44,872 bases of DNA from an uncultured Porphyromonadaceae bacterium (GCA_947175265.1 CAMWMD010000023.1:1-44872), one strand, 5' to 3'. Numbered from the stretch's first letter, positions 1 through 9,142 are shown. The notes: a model not told the origin generated them from the letters alone. Numbers and translations are program-made.

Positions 1-93
1 AATGTTAATATACGTTTAAAATCCGGATAGGTTTTGAGATATGCAGGTATGATCCGGAAGTTCCCGGAGGGGTGTGGGTGCAAAAGTACTTTT

Positions 94-569
94 TTCGAGT
101 AGGCATCCGTGATGAGGAACAGATAATGGAATCCTTCTTCTTTTCCAAGCCATATATAGGTGATGTCGGCTACCCACAGTTGGTTGATGCCTGTTGGCTC
201 GAAGTCCTTGCGTAAATCCGGATACACTCTTAGCCCATGGTCGGAATATGTGGTACGTGTGCGGTGCACTCGCTGTTTTATCAACAGATTCTGTTCCCGC
301 AGAAGTGAGAACAGAGAGTCCCTGCCCACATCTATTCCGTATTCTCGTTTCAGAACCACCTGTAACTTTCGCCCTCCTATACCGGGCATATCAATTCGGA
401 TCTGATGAATGCATTCCAGAATACGGTCCTTGTCAACTGCCTCCTCGAAAGATCTCTGATGATATGAATACCACGCCTGTTTAGTCACGCCAAGTAGCTC
501 GCACGCGCCGGACACTCCTATGTCGTGACGCATACGCAAGCGGTCAGCTACTTGGTATTCGATTTTTTT
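94..569 (-). pseudogene. IS3 transposase OrfB, 3'-truncated
   Basis: The frame is -1 relative to OrfA and entered at the A7 run. It reads VKKIEYQVADRLR, then MRHDIGVSGACELLGVTKQ (helix-turn-helix typical of OrfB), then GIGGRKLQ, then the start of the rve integrase core: INQLWVADITYIW, with the first catalytic Asp, and LFLITDAYSKK. After about residue 160 the reading (VLLHPHPSG) no longer resembles the family, although the frame stays open to the window edge. The second Asp and the Glu of the DDE triad are therefore missing, which marks the protein as inactive. Confidence 0.75.
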
Positions 570-1000
570 GACTGTGACGGTTTTACAAGTTTACGATACT
601 CAACCAGTTGTTCCTCAAGGAACTCTCGCCTTATGGCATCCTTCCTCTGAAGAGCCTCAAGACGCGCTACTTTACTGAGTGCCTCGTCGAGTTCGCGACG
701 AAGTTGACGCTCTATCTTGTCACTGTCACTTTTGGGGAGAGAGGTTTTCTTTGGCATGGGCCGTCTTTTCCTCTTTGGCCTGTCCGATGTGATAGCCTTT
801 GCTCCCTCACGGCGCAGCCACTTGCCGATACTGCAGCGTGTACCGCGATAGTCCGGAATTGCATTGACTGATTTGAATAACGTCCCGGAAGGCAAATTTA
901 TTTCCTTCTCAATCTGATCGAAGCCTTTTGTGCTTTCGTACCAGGTGCGGACTGCGGCAATCTCGCCTTCGTCTCAGTTTCTTTTGATTTCTTCACTCAT
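548..1000 (-). pseudogene. IS3 transposase OrfA, interrupted by a stop codon
   Basis: The frame opens with ATG at 1000-998 (MSEEIKRN), meets TGA at 976-974 (codon 9), and then continues open as DEGEIAAVRTWYES and on to a stop at 548-550. The product would be about 150 residues: an N-terminal helix-turn-helix-like region, then a basic, charged coiled-coil segment around residues 80-140 (repeats rich in RRELDEAL and LEALQRK) as in OrfA proteins. The end, KPSQSKKSNTK, overlaps the A7 run at 563-569 where a -1 slip would enter the OrfB frame. An internal ATG at 895 leaves a 115-residue open frame, but it lacks the DNA-binding N-terminus. The TGA could be a real nonsense mutation or a sequencing error. 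Confidence 0.75.
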
Positions 1001-1052
1001 TGTCCGTTAAAATCTTTAACTCTTTAGTCAAGATTTTTCAGGACTGGACGGC

Positions 1053-1083
1053 TCTGATATTTAACAAAAATTTATTAACTTTG
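1053..1083 (+). promoter_or_regulatory. Bacteroidetes-type promoter for the rightward B12 operon
   Basis: A perfect TAnnTTTG -7 box (taactttg, 1076-1083) lies 7 bases before the riboswitch. A TCTG at 1053-1056 sits 19 nt upstream, a 3/4 match to the -33 TTTG. Position and match fit transcription starting just ahead of the riboswitch. It lies next to the IS3 remnant. Confidence 0.6.
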
Positions 1084-1089
1084 CATTAC

Positions 1090-1251
1090 CGTTAGGTGAA
1101 CAGACATTTAACTGTCTGTGAGAGGGAATCCGGTGTGAATCCGGGACAGTGCCAGCTACTGTAATGCCTCATCATATACCTGCCAATAATGGTCACTTTC
1201 GCAAGGAGGGAAGGCCGGCAAGGTATGGGCTAAGTCAGGAAACCTGCCTAT
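1090..1251 (+). promoter_or_regulatory. Cobalamin riboswitch (rightward operon)
   Basis: The conserved order is visible: a leading gttaggtg segment (1091-1098), the core gggaatccggtgtgaatccg (1124-1143) followed by ggacagtgccagctactgta, a variable arm, and a B12 box aagtcaggaaacctgcc at 1232-1248. It lies in the 5' leader of the PepSY-cobUTSC operon, 45 nt before the first ATG, and should repress expression when adenosylcobalamin is plentiful. No separate rho-independent terminator is visible after the B12 box, so translational control is more likely; that last point is inference. Confidence 0.93.
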
Positions 1252-1295
1252 AGACAATTTATAGAATGATTATTTCTGGAATAAAATAATTAACT

Positions 1296-2372
1296 ATGAT
1301 TAAAAAAGTTTTTAAACAAATGCATCTGTGGCTGTCAGTTCCCTTTGGACTGATAGTCACTTTGATTTGTCTTTCCGGAGCAATTCTTATTTTCGAGAAG
1401 GATTTCGGGCATATCGGCCAGGCAAATGTTGTTTCCAATGGTAATAAACCTCTGCCATTGGATTCAATCCTCAATTCAACAGCAGCATTTCTCGCCGGAA
1501 GCAATCAGATTGTTGGAGTCACTACTTATCCTGATTCAGAACACGCATACAAAGTAATGCTTGCAAAACCCGCGATGGCTGCACTCTGGGTTGATCAATA
1601 CACCGGAAATGTCATTGGTAAATATGAACGGGCCAAAATCTTTAAATTAGCCAGTTCAGCCCATAGACGACTTTTCGGAAAATCAAGAGCACATGGAGCA
1701 TTCGGCGCAAAAACCGGTAAATTGATTATAGGGATTGCCTCCATCTCACTATTGCTTATCATTTTCTCCGGTTTGATAGTGTGGTGGCCTGCAAAAGGAA
1801 ATGTAAAAAATAAGCTGACCATTTCTACTGATAAAGGCTGTTACAGATTTTGGTTTGATTTTCATTGTGTAGGAGGAGTTTTAAGCACATTGGTTTTAAT
1901 CATCTGTATAATTACGGGTCTAAATTGGTCTTTCGGATGGTATCGAACTGCTCTGTACTCTACATTAGGTTCAAAAGTTTCAAAGTCAACAATCCATAAG
2001 ACACCTGCAGAAAACTTCATTGTTTGGGAAAATGCCTATAACGCAATTAAAAGTGTCAATCCAGACTCAGAAATAAGGATATATCAGGGGGATGTGGATG
2101 TAGTAGAGGGAGGATTTGGCAATCAGCAAGCCTATAAGACATATCGCTTTGATAGTAAAGATGGAAAAATCACCACAATTTTACCCTACTCTGAAAAGGA
2201 AAGATCAAATCATATAAAAGGCTGGATATATACCCTCCACGTTGGCTCATGGGCGGCCTGGATTTCCAAGATATTTTATCTACTTTGCGTAATTATAGGC
2301 GCTACACTCCCAATTTCAGGATATTATCTATGGATAAAGCGATTAATAAAGAGAAAACACCGCGAATCATAA
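1296..2372 (+). CDS. PepSY-associated TM (PiuB/XusC-like) inner-membrane protein
   Basis: This 358-residue protein has four predicted membrane segments: about residues 12-34 (LWLSVPFGLIVTLICLSGA), 145-166 (LIIGIASISLLLIIFSGLIV), 195-218 (VLSTLVLIICIITGLNWSF) and 325-348. Periplasmic PepSY-like loops lie between them. Conserved-looking His residues sit at segment edges (HLWL, SAHRRLFG, FDFHCVGG, YTLHVGS), as in PepSY_TM proteins proposed to act as haem-dependent reductases in iron or siderophore uptake, such as Bacteroides XusC. It is the first gene behind a B12 riboswitch, and its stop overlaps the cobU start (TAATG). This suggests a role in corrinoid or cobalt uptake rather than iron, which is inference. 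No Shine-Dalgarno is visible, which is normal for this phylum. Confidence 0.85.
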   Translation: MIKKVFKQMHLWLSVPFGLIVTLICLSGAILIFEKDFGHIGQANVVSNGNKPLPLDSILNSTAAFLAGSNQIVGVTTYPDSEHAYKVMLAKPAMAALWVDQYTGNVIGKYERAKIFKLASSAHRRLFGKSRAHGAFGAKTGKLIIGIASISLLLIIFSGLIVWWPAKGNVKNKLTISTDKGCYRFWFDFHCVGGVLSTLVLIICIITGLNWSFGWYRTALYSTLGSKVSKSTIHKTPAENFIVWENAYNAIKSVNPDSEIRIYQGDVDVVEGGFGNQQAYKTYRFDSKDGKITTILPYSEKERSNHIKGWIYTLHVGSWAAWISKIFYLLCVIIGATLPISGYYLWIKRLIKRKHRES

Positions 2373-2878
2373 TGATTACCGGTGGCCAGCGCAGTGGCAA
2401 AAGTGTTTTCGCTGAAAACATAGCTTTGGATATGTCTACACATCCGACCTATCTTGCTACTTCCAAAGTTTTTGATGAAGAAATGCGAAGACGCGTTGAA
2501 ATTCATCAGAAACGAAGGGGCTCTTATTGGAGAAATATTGAAGCGCCACTAAGTATCGAAGCTCTGAGTTTTTCATACAATGAGGTTGTTCTTGTAGATT
2601 GTCTTACACTATGGGCAACCAATTGGATGTTTGAAAAAAATGAAGATATAGATAAAGCGCTTTGCGCTTTAAAATTTCAGCTTAAGCTGCTAAAGGATGC
2701 CGGAGTCATCTTAATTGTAGTTACAAATGAAATCGGACTGGGAGGAATAAGTTCTAATACGATGCAACGTAAATTCACTGATTTACAAGGATTGATAAAT
2801 CAGTATGTAAGTTCGATAGCTGATGAAGTATATATGGTAATATCAGGAATACCAGTCAAAATAAAGTCTCAACGATGA
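2372..2878 (+). CDS. cobU: Adenosylcobinamide kinase / adenosylcobinamide-phosphate guanylyltransferase
   Basis: CobU phosphorylates adenosylcobinamide and transfers GMP to give adenosyl-GDP-cobinamide, the activated half of the nucleotide-loop assembly. The ATG at 2372-2374 is chosen because it overlaps the preceding stop (TAATG) and places the P-loop GGQRSGKS at residues 4-11, as in the family. Upstream in-frame ATGs at 2249 and 2330 lie inside the PepSY gene. Other motifs are [18 protein letters not shown] and the C-terminal SGIPVKI. The length of 168 aa is slightly shorter than typical CobU (about 180). Some enteric active-site residues are not obviously conserved, but the order of motifs is clear. 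It overlaps cobT by 4 nt. Confidence 0.92.
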   Translation: MITGGQRSGKSVFAENIALDMSTHPTYLATSKVFDEEMRRRVEIHQKRRGSYWRNIEAPLSIEALSFSYNEVVLVDCLTLWATNWMFEKNEDIDKALCALKFQLKLLKDAGVILIVVTNEIGLGGISSNTMQRKFTDLQGLINQYVSSIADEVYMVISGIPVKIKSQR

Positions 2879-3915
2879 AGAAATTTAAGATAGAGCCGGT
2901 AGACCGTACTATTGAACCGGATATTATCAGAAAAATCGATAACCTTACCAAGCCCAAGGGGTCCTTAGGAATGTTAGAGAAACTGGCACATAAGATTTGT
3001 CTTATTCAACAGACACTTTCTCCTGAGCTTAAAAATCCACACAATGTGTTATTCGCTGCTGATCACGGCATCCTCGAAGAAGGAGTGAGCATTTCGCCTA
3101 AGGAAGTCACATGGCAACAGCTAAGCCATTTCTCCAAAGGAGGAGCCGGTATTAATTTCCTATGTGAGCAACACAGAGTTAATCTTGTCCTTGTTGATGC
3201 AGGGGTGGACTATGACATTCCTTCAGGACATGGCATTATAGACATGAAGGTCAGACGTGGAACACGCAATTTCCTTCATGGATCGGCCATGACCGAAGAA
3301 GAAATGAATCTTTGCATAGAAAGAGGTGCAGAGATTGTGGATAATATATATAAAACCACAGGTTGCAACATCATCAGTTTTGGTGAAATGGGAAGTGGCA
3401 ACACTTCCCCGTCAGCCATCTGGATGCATCTGTTCACCGGAATACCATTGGAAAAATGTATTGGTGCCGGAGCGGGTCTCGATAACGCCGGGATACGGCA
3501 CAAATACGAAGTATTGTCAGAAGCTGTCGCCAATTTTAAAGAGCAAGACACCGTAGTGGCGAAAATCGCCTGGTTTGGGGGTTATGAGATGGTTATGGCT
3601 CTTGGAGGAATGCTGAAGGCAGCAGAACTTGGTATGATAATATTAGTCGATGGCTTCATAATGACAAGTGTAATACTTGCAGCGTCAAAACTTTATCCCT
3701 ATATTATGGAATATGCTGTTTTCGGCCATCAGGGAGACGAAAGCGGTCATAAACTTATGCTTGAGGCAATGGGTGTAAGGGCACTATTGCATCTTGATCT
3801 CCGTCTCGGAGAAGGATCAGGAGCAGTATGTGCCTATCCCATCATAGAATCTGCCGTAAGGATGATCAATAGAATGGATAGTTTTCAGTCTGTAAAAGTA
3901 ACTAAATATTTTTGA
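2875..3915 (+). CDS. cobT: Nicotinate-nucleotide--dimethylbenzimidazole phosphoribosyltransferase
   Basis: CobT activates the lower-ligand base by moving phosphoribose from nicotinate mononucleotide to dimethylbenzimidazole or another base, giving alpha-ribazole phosphate. At 346 aa it has the family's normal length. Hallmarks are [15 protein letters not shown] near residues 23-37, [21 protein letters not shown], and the C-terminal GHQGDESGH...[12 protein letters not shown], which carries the catalytic Glu region. ATGA overlap with cobU and TGATG overlap with cobS indicate translational coupling. No lower-base synthesis gene (bluB or bza) is in the window, so the base probably comes from outside or from another locus. 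Confidence 0.96.
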   Translation: MKKFKIEPVDRTIEPDIIRKIDNLTKPKGSLGMLEKLAHKICLIQQTLSPELKNPHNVLFAADHGILEEGVSISPKEVTWQQLSHFSKGGAGINFLCEQHRVNLVLVDAGVDYDIPSGHGIIDMKVRRGTRNFLHGSAMTEEEMNLCIERGAEIVDNIYKTTGCNIISFGEMGSGNTSPSAIWMHLFTGIPLEKCIGAGAGLDNAGIRHKYEVLSEAVANFKEQDTVVAKIAWFGGYEMVMALGGMLKAAELGMIILVDGFIMTSVILAASKLYPYIMEYAVFGHQGDESGHKLMLEAMGVRALLHLDLRLGEGSGAVCAYPIIESAVRMINRMDSFQSVKVTKYF

Positions 3916-4664
3916 TGAAAAGGATAGCCGCTGCCTTGACCTTATTCACACGTATTCCTTTCTGGAAATGGTTTAATCTACAGTCTGATGATTATACTCA
4001 GGCTGTGGTTTTTTGGCCTCTAACAGGATGGTTGACTGGATTACTGACAGCAGGAGTGTTTTTCGGGTTTTCATTTATTTTTCCTACTCTTACAGCACTT
4101 ATTCTTGCAATAATAGCCCGATTACTCCTGACAGGGGCACTGCATGAAGATGGATTAGCTGATTTTTGTGATGGCTTTGGTGGTGGGAAAGGGAAAGAGA
4201 GCGTCTTGAGAATAATGAAAGATTCCCATATAGGAACCTATGGGGTGATTGGCTTAATCTGTTATTTCCTCATTGCATTATCAGTACTGATGTCTTTACC
4301 ATGTCTTTTAATAGTTCTGACAATAATTGCCATAGATCCGTTTTCTAAATTCTGTGCTTCTCAACTTATCAACTTACTACCCTATGCACGCCCGGAAGGT
4401 GCGAAGAATAAAATAAGCTATTCGAAAATGAGCGTTTCCCAGTTTATTCTGAATATGCTATTTGGCGGCATACCCTTGATTCCCCTGATATGGACTGAAC
4501 CACAAACCTCAATCTCCATAATATTCCCTGGTATTTCCCTATTTAGTCTTATTCATTTTATGCGACGTAAAATTCACGGATACACAGGAGATTGTTGTGG
4601 AGCAACTTTCTTGATCTGCGAGATGACTATGCTTTTGGGTATCTACTTTTTGATCAATCTATGA
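3915..4664 (+). CDS. cobS: Adenosylcobinamide-GDP ribazoletransferase
   Basis: CobS joins GDP-cobinamide with alpha-ribazole (phosphate) at the inner membrane. It is a 249-aa polytopic protein with several hydrophobic helices and the family motif GALHEDGLADFCDGFGGG near residues 75-92, whose acidic residues bind Mg2+. Further motifs are RIMKDSHIGTYG and GYTGDCCGA near the C-terminus. The start is the ATG at 3915 overlapping the cobT stop (TGATG); a TTG one codon earlier is less likely. It overlaps cobC by 4 nt. Confidence 0.95.
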   Translation: MKRIAAALTLFTRIPFWKWFNLQSDDYTQAVVFWPLTGWLTGLLTAGVFFGFSFIFPTLTALILAIIARLLLTGALHEDGLADFCDGFGGGKGKESVLRIMKDSHIGTYGVIGLICYFLIALSVLMSLPCLLIVLTIIAIDPFSKFCASQLINLLPYARPEGAKNKISYSKMSVSQFILNMLFGGIPLIPLIWTEPQTSISIIFPGISLFSLIHFMRRKIHGYTGDCCGATFLICEMTMLLGIYFLINL

Positions 4665-5191
4665 GAGTCATATTAATCAGACATACTTCTGTGGATGTTC
4701 CCAAAGGCATATGCTACGGTCATACCGATGTACCATTAGCTTCCTCATTTGCGATAGAAGCCCAAATTGTGAAAGAAAGGATTAAAACTTACCACTTTGA
4801 TAAAGTATATTGTAGTCCGTTGTCAAGATGTGTCGAACTTGCTCGTTTTTGTGGATATGAAGATGCGGAAAGAGATGATCGGCTGAAGGAAATGGATTTC
4901 GGCGACTGGGAAATGAAAGCTTATAATGACATACATGACCCAAGATTACAGGATTGGTTCAACGACTATATTACTATAGCTCCTACAGGAGGTGAATCTG
5001 TTTTGGATCAGCGGTCACGGTTTGAAAGTTTTATAAATGAAAAGAAAGAGGAATATTCAAATTCCCTAATCGGAATTTTCACACATGGGGGTATATTGAT
5101 AAATGCACTCGTGTCTTACAGCAACATGAGCTATGAAGAAGTCTATAACTCCAAGCCCACATACGGTGCTATAATAGAAATAGAAGTCTGA
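4661..5191 (+). CDS. cobC: Alpha-ribazole phosphatase, histidine phosphatase family
   Basis: CobC removes the phosphate from alpha-ribazole 5'-phosphate or adenosylcobalamin 5'-phosphate. The 176-aa protein starts at an ATG overlapping the cobS stop. This puts the phosphohistidine motif LIRHTSVDVPKGICYG at residues 5-20; the RHT replaces the more usual RHG, as in known CobC. YCSPLSRC, MDFGDWEM and the C-terminal THGG motif complete the catalytic pocket. It is the last gene of the rightward operon, and its final 23 nt overlap the 3' end of cbiB on the other strand. The family also contains general phosphoglycerate mutase-like enzymes, but the context settles the call. Confidence 0.92.
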   Translation: MRVILIRHTSVDVPKGICYGHTDVPLASSFAIEAQIVKERIKTYHFDKVYCSPLSRCVELARFCGYEDAERDDRLKEMDFGDWEMKAYNDIHDPRLQDWFNDYITIAPTGGESVLDQRSRFESFINEKKEEYSNSLIGIFTHGGILINALVSYSNMSYEEVYNSKPTYGAIIEIEV

Positions 5192-6101
5192 TGCCTCCGG
5201 TGAGCAAAACCATTGAGACTTCTACTTTTCGATTAATAGAAATTGCCTTTATGACATCTGAATAATTGAAATACCGAGGATTTTCTCCTATATAAGGTTT
5301 ATAGACACTTTCACCAAAATAATCGTGTGGGCCACCGAATCGGCAGTTAAGGATACCAGCCAGAGCAGCTTCCGGATATCCACTGTTGGGACTTAAATGA
5401 CGCTTCCCGTACTTTTTTACAAACCGCAACAGTCTCAACTTACCTGTGACAACAATCATAAAAAATGAAGTCAACCTTGCCGGAATATAGTTGGCAGCAT
5501 CGTCGATACGAGCAGCGACACAACCGAAATCCTTATATCGCATATTGCGATACCCTATCATAGAATCTAATGTATTTATCATTTTATAAGCAACCATGCC
5601 GGGCACACCTAAAACGGCATACCAGAAGAGAGGTGCGATAACTCCATCACTGAGATTCTCTGCCAAAGTCTCAAGCGCGGCAGTGCGAATCTCCTGAGCA
5701 GAAAGTAGTGAAGTATCTCGGCCAACGATCCTTCCTACTTGCTTTCTACCCAACTCAAGGGATTCATCAACTGCCTCAAATGTCTTTCTAACTTCACTGA
5801 TGAGTGTCGTACCTGCGAGGCAGTAAAACACCAATACTGACTGCACTATTAAATTAAGCCACCATAGGGATGAAAGCCATCTCAGGACCAACCACGTCAC
5901 TGCAAACACTCCGATAATAAGTGAAATAGCTGTTAAAGCACCTTTGGCCTCTCTGTGCGAGCCCTTGTTCAGAAGATGTTCAAATCCTGCTATGGCCTTT
6001 CCAAACCACACTACTGGATGAGGTAATCTGACAGGATCACCAAACAGAAGGTCGAGAATCCAACCTATTATCAATGGAGAGATGGTTACAATGATATCCA
6101 T
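5169..6101 (-). CDS. cbiB: Adenosylcobinamide-phosphate synthase
   Basis: CbiB attaches (R)-1-amino-2-propanol O-2-phosphate to adenosylcobyric acid at the inner membrane. At 310 aa it has normal length with several transmembrane segments. Family motifs are LDLLFGDPVRLPHPVVWFGK near residues 17-36, NLSDGVIAPLFWYAV near 155-170, and NTLDSMIGYRNMRYKDFG near 185-203. It is the last gene of the leftward 25-kb operon. Its start overlaps the cobD end by 16 nt, and its stop lies inside the convergent cobC gene. No terminator is visible at this junction. Confidence 0.95.
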   Translation of the reverse strand: MDIIVTISPLIIGWILDLLFGDPVRLPHPVVWFGKAIAGFEHLLNKGSHREAKGALTAISLIIGVFAVTWLVLRWLSSLWWLNLIVQSVLVFYCLAGTTLISEVRKTFEAVDESLELGRKQVGRIVGRDTSLLSAQEIRTAALETLAENLSDGVIAPLFWYAVLGVPGMVAYKMINTLDSMIGYRNMRYKDFGCVAARIDDAANYIPARLTSFFMIVVTGKLRLLRFVKKYGKRHLSPNSGYPEAALAGILNCRFGGPHDYFGESVYKPYIGENPRYFNYSDVIKAISINRKVEVSMVLLTGGIRLLFLL

Positions 6102-7111
6102 TCTTCAATACATTTTACAAGCAGCTTATTACTCTCATGGTCCTGAGCCGCCACACGGAAATACGCATTATTCAGAGTCTCGAAATTAGAGGCATCCCTA
6201 ATAAGTAGACCATAACTGTTCATAAGCCATTCCTTCAATTGAGAAGCATTTCCTTTAGGCAACTTGCAAAGAATGAAATTACAATCGGTTTCATGACACT
6301 CAATACCAAGAAAACGTAGGGCATGAGCCATGCCCAAAATTTCTTCATGCAGTAGATATCTATCAATATAATAGTCGTTTCTATGTTCCAGCAAAAAATG
6401 TGACGCTTCAATTGCAAATGAATTTATTGACCATGGCATACGCATCGAACGCAATCCGGATACTATCTCTTCTGAAGCAATCGCATAACCTATTCTAAGT
6501 CCCGGAACAGCAAACTGCTTCGTAAGTGACTGAAGCATTATAATATTTCTACGAGATAATACATCAGCAACAGTAAGAACATCAACTACAGAATAGTCAG
6601 AATAGGCTTGATCGATTATAAACAGCGTTTCGTGTTTGTTGTCAATAATATTGAGAAGTTTCTCTCGATTGAAAACCCTACCAGTTGGATTATTTGGATT
6701 ACAGAGCCACACGACATCTCCTTTGCAGTCCGTGAGAGTGCCTTCCAATACAGCTGATTCACGAATGAACAGTACATCATGCCCGAACATAAGGCAGGCA
6801 TCCTGATATTCATGAAAAGTCGGGACTGCAACAACAGACTTTAATCCCTGCATCTTACGGGCTATCAAATAAATTGCTTCTGTAGCTCCATTCGTTACTA
6901 TTATGTTATCGGCAGGAACCCCATAGGCATTACTCAGTTTATTCTCCACGCTGACCGGTTCAGGTTCCGGATAATTGGATAAAAGTCGAGGACAAGACGC
7001 GAGATGCTTCATCAATCCTGAATAATCAACACCTTGATGGATATTTGTGCTGAAATTCACCTTTACCTTTCCACAATAGCGGAAAACATCATCACCATGT
7101 CCGTTAATCAT
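6086..7111 (-). CDS. cobD: L-threonine-O-3-phosphate decarboxylase, PLP-dependent
   Basis: CobD makes the aminopropanol phosphate used by CbiB. It is a 341-aa class-I aminotransferase-fold protein. It shows the N-terminal HGGD-like motif (NGHGDDVF), VTNGATEAIYL (PLP phosphate-binding region), WLCNPNNPTGRVF, IIDQAYSDYS (Asp/Tyr contacting PLP), and QSLTKQFAVPGLRIGY with the Schiff-base Lys. The alternative, histidinol-phosphate aminotransferase, is close in sequence, but position between cobQ and cbiB favours CobD. It overlaps cobQ by 8 nt. Confidence 0.92.
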   Translation of the reverse strand: MINGHGDDVFRYCGKVKVNFSTNIHQGVDYSGLMKHLASCPRLLSNYPEPEPVSVENKLSNAYGVPADNIIVTNGATEAIYLIARKMQGLKSVVAVPTFHEYQDACLMFGHDVLFIRESAVLEGTLTDCKGDVVWLCNPNNPTGRVFNREKLLNIIDNKHETLFIIDQAYSDYSVVDVLTVADVLSRRNIIMLQSLTKQFAVPGLRIGYAIASEEIVSGLRSMRMPWSINSFAIEASHFLLEHRNDYYIDRYLLHEEILGMAHALRFLGIECHETDCNFILCKLPKGNASQLKEWLMNSYGLLIRDASNFETLNNAYFRVAAQDHESNKLLVKCIEEWISL

Positions 7112-8573
7112 GATCCGTCATTATTTTATAAAGCTTGTCAATATCTACATATTCCCTAAGCCATTCGGCAAGAGCATCATACTGCGACTCCTTGAATGCA
7201 TGGTAGTCAAAATCAGCCATTGAATCCTGAGTTATATAAGGAGCCAGGATATAATCCAAAACAACCGGGTTATCCAGGATTCCATGTATATAGGAGCCAA
7301 AACACCGCTCATCTACGAAACATCCGTCTTGCTCGCCATATGTATTCTTCGTCAAAGGTGAATTCGATTCAGTGTGCCCCATATGTATTTCATAACCCTC
7401 GCAGATTTTTTCCGAATCAAGAAAACGGAATTGAACCTGCTTTGTAGTCTTGGTGTCGGTAAGAATGGTAGAAACGGGTAGGAGTCCCAGTCCGGGCAAC
7501 TCCCGGATTTCTCCTTCTACTCCGTCAGGATCCGATATCATAGTTCCCATAATCTGATATCCCCCGCAAATTCCTATCACACTCTTTCCAACCTCTCTTG
7601 CACTGATTATCTGTCTGGCAAATCCTTTCTTGCGAAGATAGTTAAGATCAGCAAGTGTATTCTTACTTCCTGGAATTATGATGATATCGGCCGCCTCAAT
7701 CTCCTTGGGATCAGTAATATAGAAGAGATTAACTTCGGGATGACGCTCAAGCATATTGAAATCAGTGAAATTAGAGATATGTGGCAAAGCGACTACGCCT
7801 ACCTTTAACATATTATCGGTTATCAATTTGTTTTTATTTTCGAGAGCTACGGAATCCTCTTCCTCTATCTTTATATGATTTGCCATCGGCACGACTCCAA
7901 GGACAGGAATGCCGCATAATTCCTCCAAGATTTGCCTACCACTCTCAAACAATCTCAGATCACCTCTGAACTTATTGATGATAATTCCTTTAATTCTCTT
8001 GCGGTCTTCCGGAGTCTGCAACATTACAGATCCATACACGCTTGCGAATACACCACCTCTGTCTATATCAGTAACTAAAATGACATCCGCGTCGGCATAT
8101 CGTGCCATAGACATATTGACTATATCCCCCTCACGCAAATTGAGTTCAGAAATGCTCCCTGCTCCTTCGAGTACAATGGGATTATAACGGGATGAGAGAC
8201 GGTCGAACGCCTCATGGGCCAGTCTGCGCAATTCATCTTTCCCTTCCTTGCGGAAATATGAATACGCATCTCGGTTGCCGGAGGGTTTCCCATTTATCAC
8301 AACCTGCGATGTATGTTCACCGGAAGGTTTCAAAAGGATCGGATTCATGTCTGCAGAACAGGGAATGCCGCAAGCCTCCGCTTGAACGGCTTGAGCCCTG
8401 CCGATTTCCATCCCATCGGGAGTGGCATAGGAATTGAGAGCCATGTTCTGAGCCTTGAAAGGAGCCGGAGAATATCCATCCTGAAGAAAGATTCGGCAGA
8501 GTCCGGTTGCTATGAGGCTTTTACCAACATCGCTTCCTGTACCTGCCAACATTATAGGAGACATTTGTTTCAT
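7104..8573 (-). CDS. cobQ: Adenosylcobyric acid synthase (glutamine-hydrolysing)
   Basis: CobQ/CbiP amidates four side-chain carboxylates of adenosylcobyrinic acid diamide. This 489-aa protein has an N-terminal dethiobiotin-synthetase-like ATPase (LAGTGSDVGKS near residue 9, PFKAQNMALNS near 38, and GDIVNMSMA) and a C-terminal class-I glutamine amidotransferase-like domain. The latter carries IIPGSKNTLADL, the nucleophile region IGICGGYQIMG and the C-terminal SYIHGILDN with the catalytic His. The start overlaps the pduO stop (ATGA). All family landmarks are present, so it should be functional. Confidence 0.96.
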   Translation of the reverse strand: MKQMSPIMLAGTGSDVGKSLIATGLCRIFLQDGYSPAPFKAQNMALNSYATPDGMEIGRAQAVQAEACGIPCSADMNPILLKPSGEHTSQVVINGKPSGNRDAYSYFRKEGKDELRRLAHEAFDRLSSRYNPIVLEGAGSISELNLREGDIVNMSMARYADADVILVTDIDRGGVFASVYGSVMLQTPEDRKRIKGIIINKFRGDLRLFESGRQILEELCGIPVLGVVPMANHIKIEEEDSVALENKNKLITDNMLKVGVVALPHISNFTDFNMLERHPEVNLFYITDPKEIEAADIIIIPGSKNTLADLNYLRKKGFARQIISAREVGKSVIGICGGYQIMGTMISDPDGVEGEIRELPGLGLLPVSTILTDTKTTKQVQFRFLDSEKICEGYEIHMGHTESNSPLTKNTYGEQDGCFVDERCFGSYIHGILDNPVVLDYILAPYITQDSMADFDYHAFKESQYDALAEWLREYVDIDKLYKIMTDHD

Positions 8574-9142
8574 TTCTTTTTTTGTTTATAACCAAATTCA
8601 CGCCATGCTTCCTCCATGCAACCCGCGTGCTGAAGCTCATGACGTGCCATAATGAAGAAAAGGTCAGACAGGCGGTTGACGTATTGAAGAATTGTCTCAG
8701 GCACAGGATCCATTTCATTAAGATGCCATAGATTCCTCTCAGCCCTCCTTGCAGTCACTCTTGCCTGATGCATCAGCGTGGCCAATGGTGTTCCGCCCGG
8801 AAGTATGAAACTGTCAGGAGGCGTGCATTGCGAATTGATATGATCAATCCAACATTCCAGATCCCCTACCAGCGTATCCGGAAGTTGATTGGGATTGTGT
8901 ACGCGCTGTTCGCTCAAGGTTGCCACAATACTCATAAGAGCCATGAGATTGAGTTGAATCTCACGGAGCCGCAGTTGCCACTGATGGTCAGAAGGCAACG
9001 TGGTGCGTATCGCTCCTACGGCTACGTTAAGCTCATCGAGAGTTCCGTTTGCCTCTATTCGTATATCTGTTTTAGGCACTCTCAATCCACCATGAATAGC
9101 AGTAGTACCTTTATCACCTGTCTTTGTGTATATCCTGTTCAT
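8570..9142 (-). CDS. pduO: Cob(I)alamin adenosyltransferase, PduO type
   Basis: This enzyme transfers the adenosyl group from ATP to Co(I) corrinoid. The ATG at 9142 is chosen because it overlaps the cbiA stop (ATGA) and gives an N-terminus MNRIYTKTGDKGTT, the usual ATP-binding start of PduO/MMAB proteins; three extra codons upstream are unlikely. The central motif NGTLDELNVAVGAIRT and the C-terminal RRAERNLWHL plus VNRLSDLFFIMAR are typical. Length is 190 aa. It is unrelated in fold to CobA/BtuR and CobO, so the symbol cobO used in some annotations refers to function only. Confidence 0.95.
   Translation of the reverse strand: MNRIYTKTGDKGTTAIHGGLRVPKTDIRIEANGTLDELNVAVGAIRTTLPSDHQWQLRLREIQLNLMALMSIVATLSEQRVHNPNQLPDTLVGDLECWIDHINSQCTPPDSFILPGGTPLATLMHQARVTARRAERNLWHLNEMDPVPETILQYVNRLSDLFFIMARHELQHAGCMEEAWREFGYKQKKK

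Larger units (their letters stand above)
94..1050 (-). mobile_element. Truncated IS3-family insertion sequence remnant
   Basis: Both IS3-type reading frames, OrfA then OrfB, are present on the minus strand and linked by an A7 slippery run (563-569). The element is broken in two ways: OrfA has an in-frame stop, and OrfB loses family resemblance near position 93, right after the integrase-core motif ITDAYSKK. The rest of the catalytic domain is absent, so the element cannot be autonomous. The right end lies somewhere between the OrfA start (1000) and the promoter at 1053. I did not find a matching inverted-repeat pair because the left end is lost. Bases 1-88 are not recognisable; they contain a TAnnTTTG-like box on the minus strand (81-88) without a clear upstream element. 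Confidence 0.8.

Noticed and set aside
2249..2371. Longer N-terminus for CobU starting at 2249 or 2330
   Set aside because: It would overlap the PepSY gene by up to 124 nt and push the P-loop away from the N-terminus. The ATG at 2372 overlaps the PepSY stop by one base and gives the family-like start.
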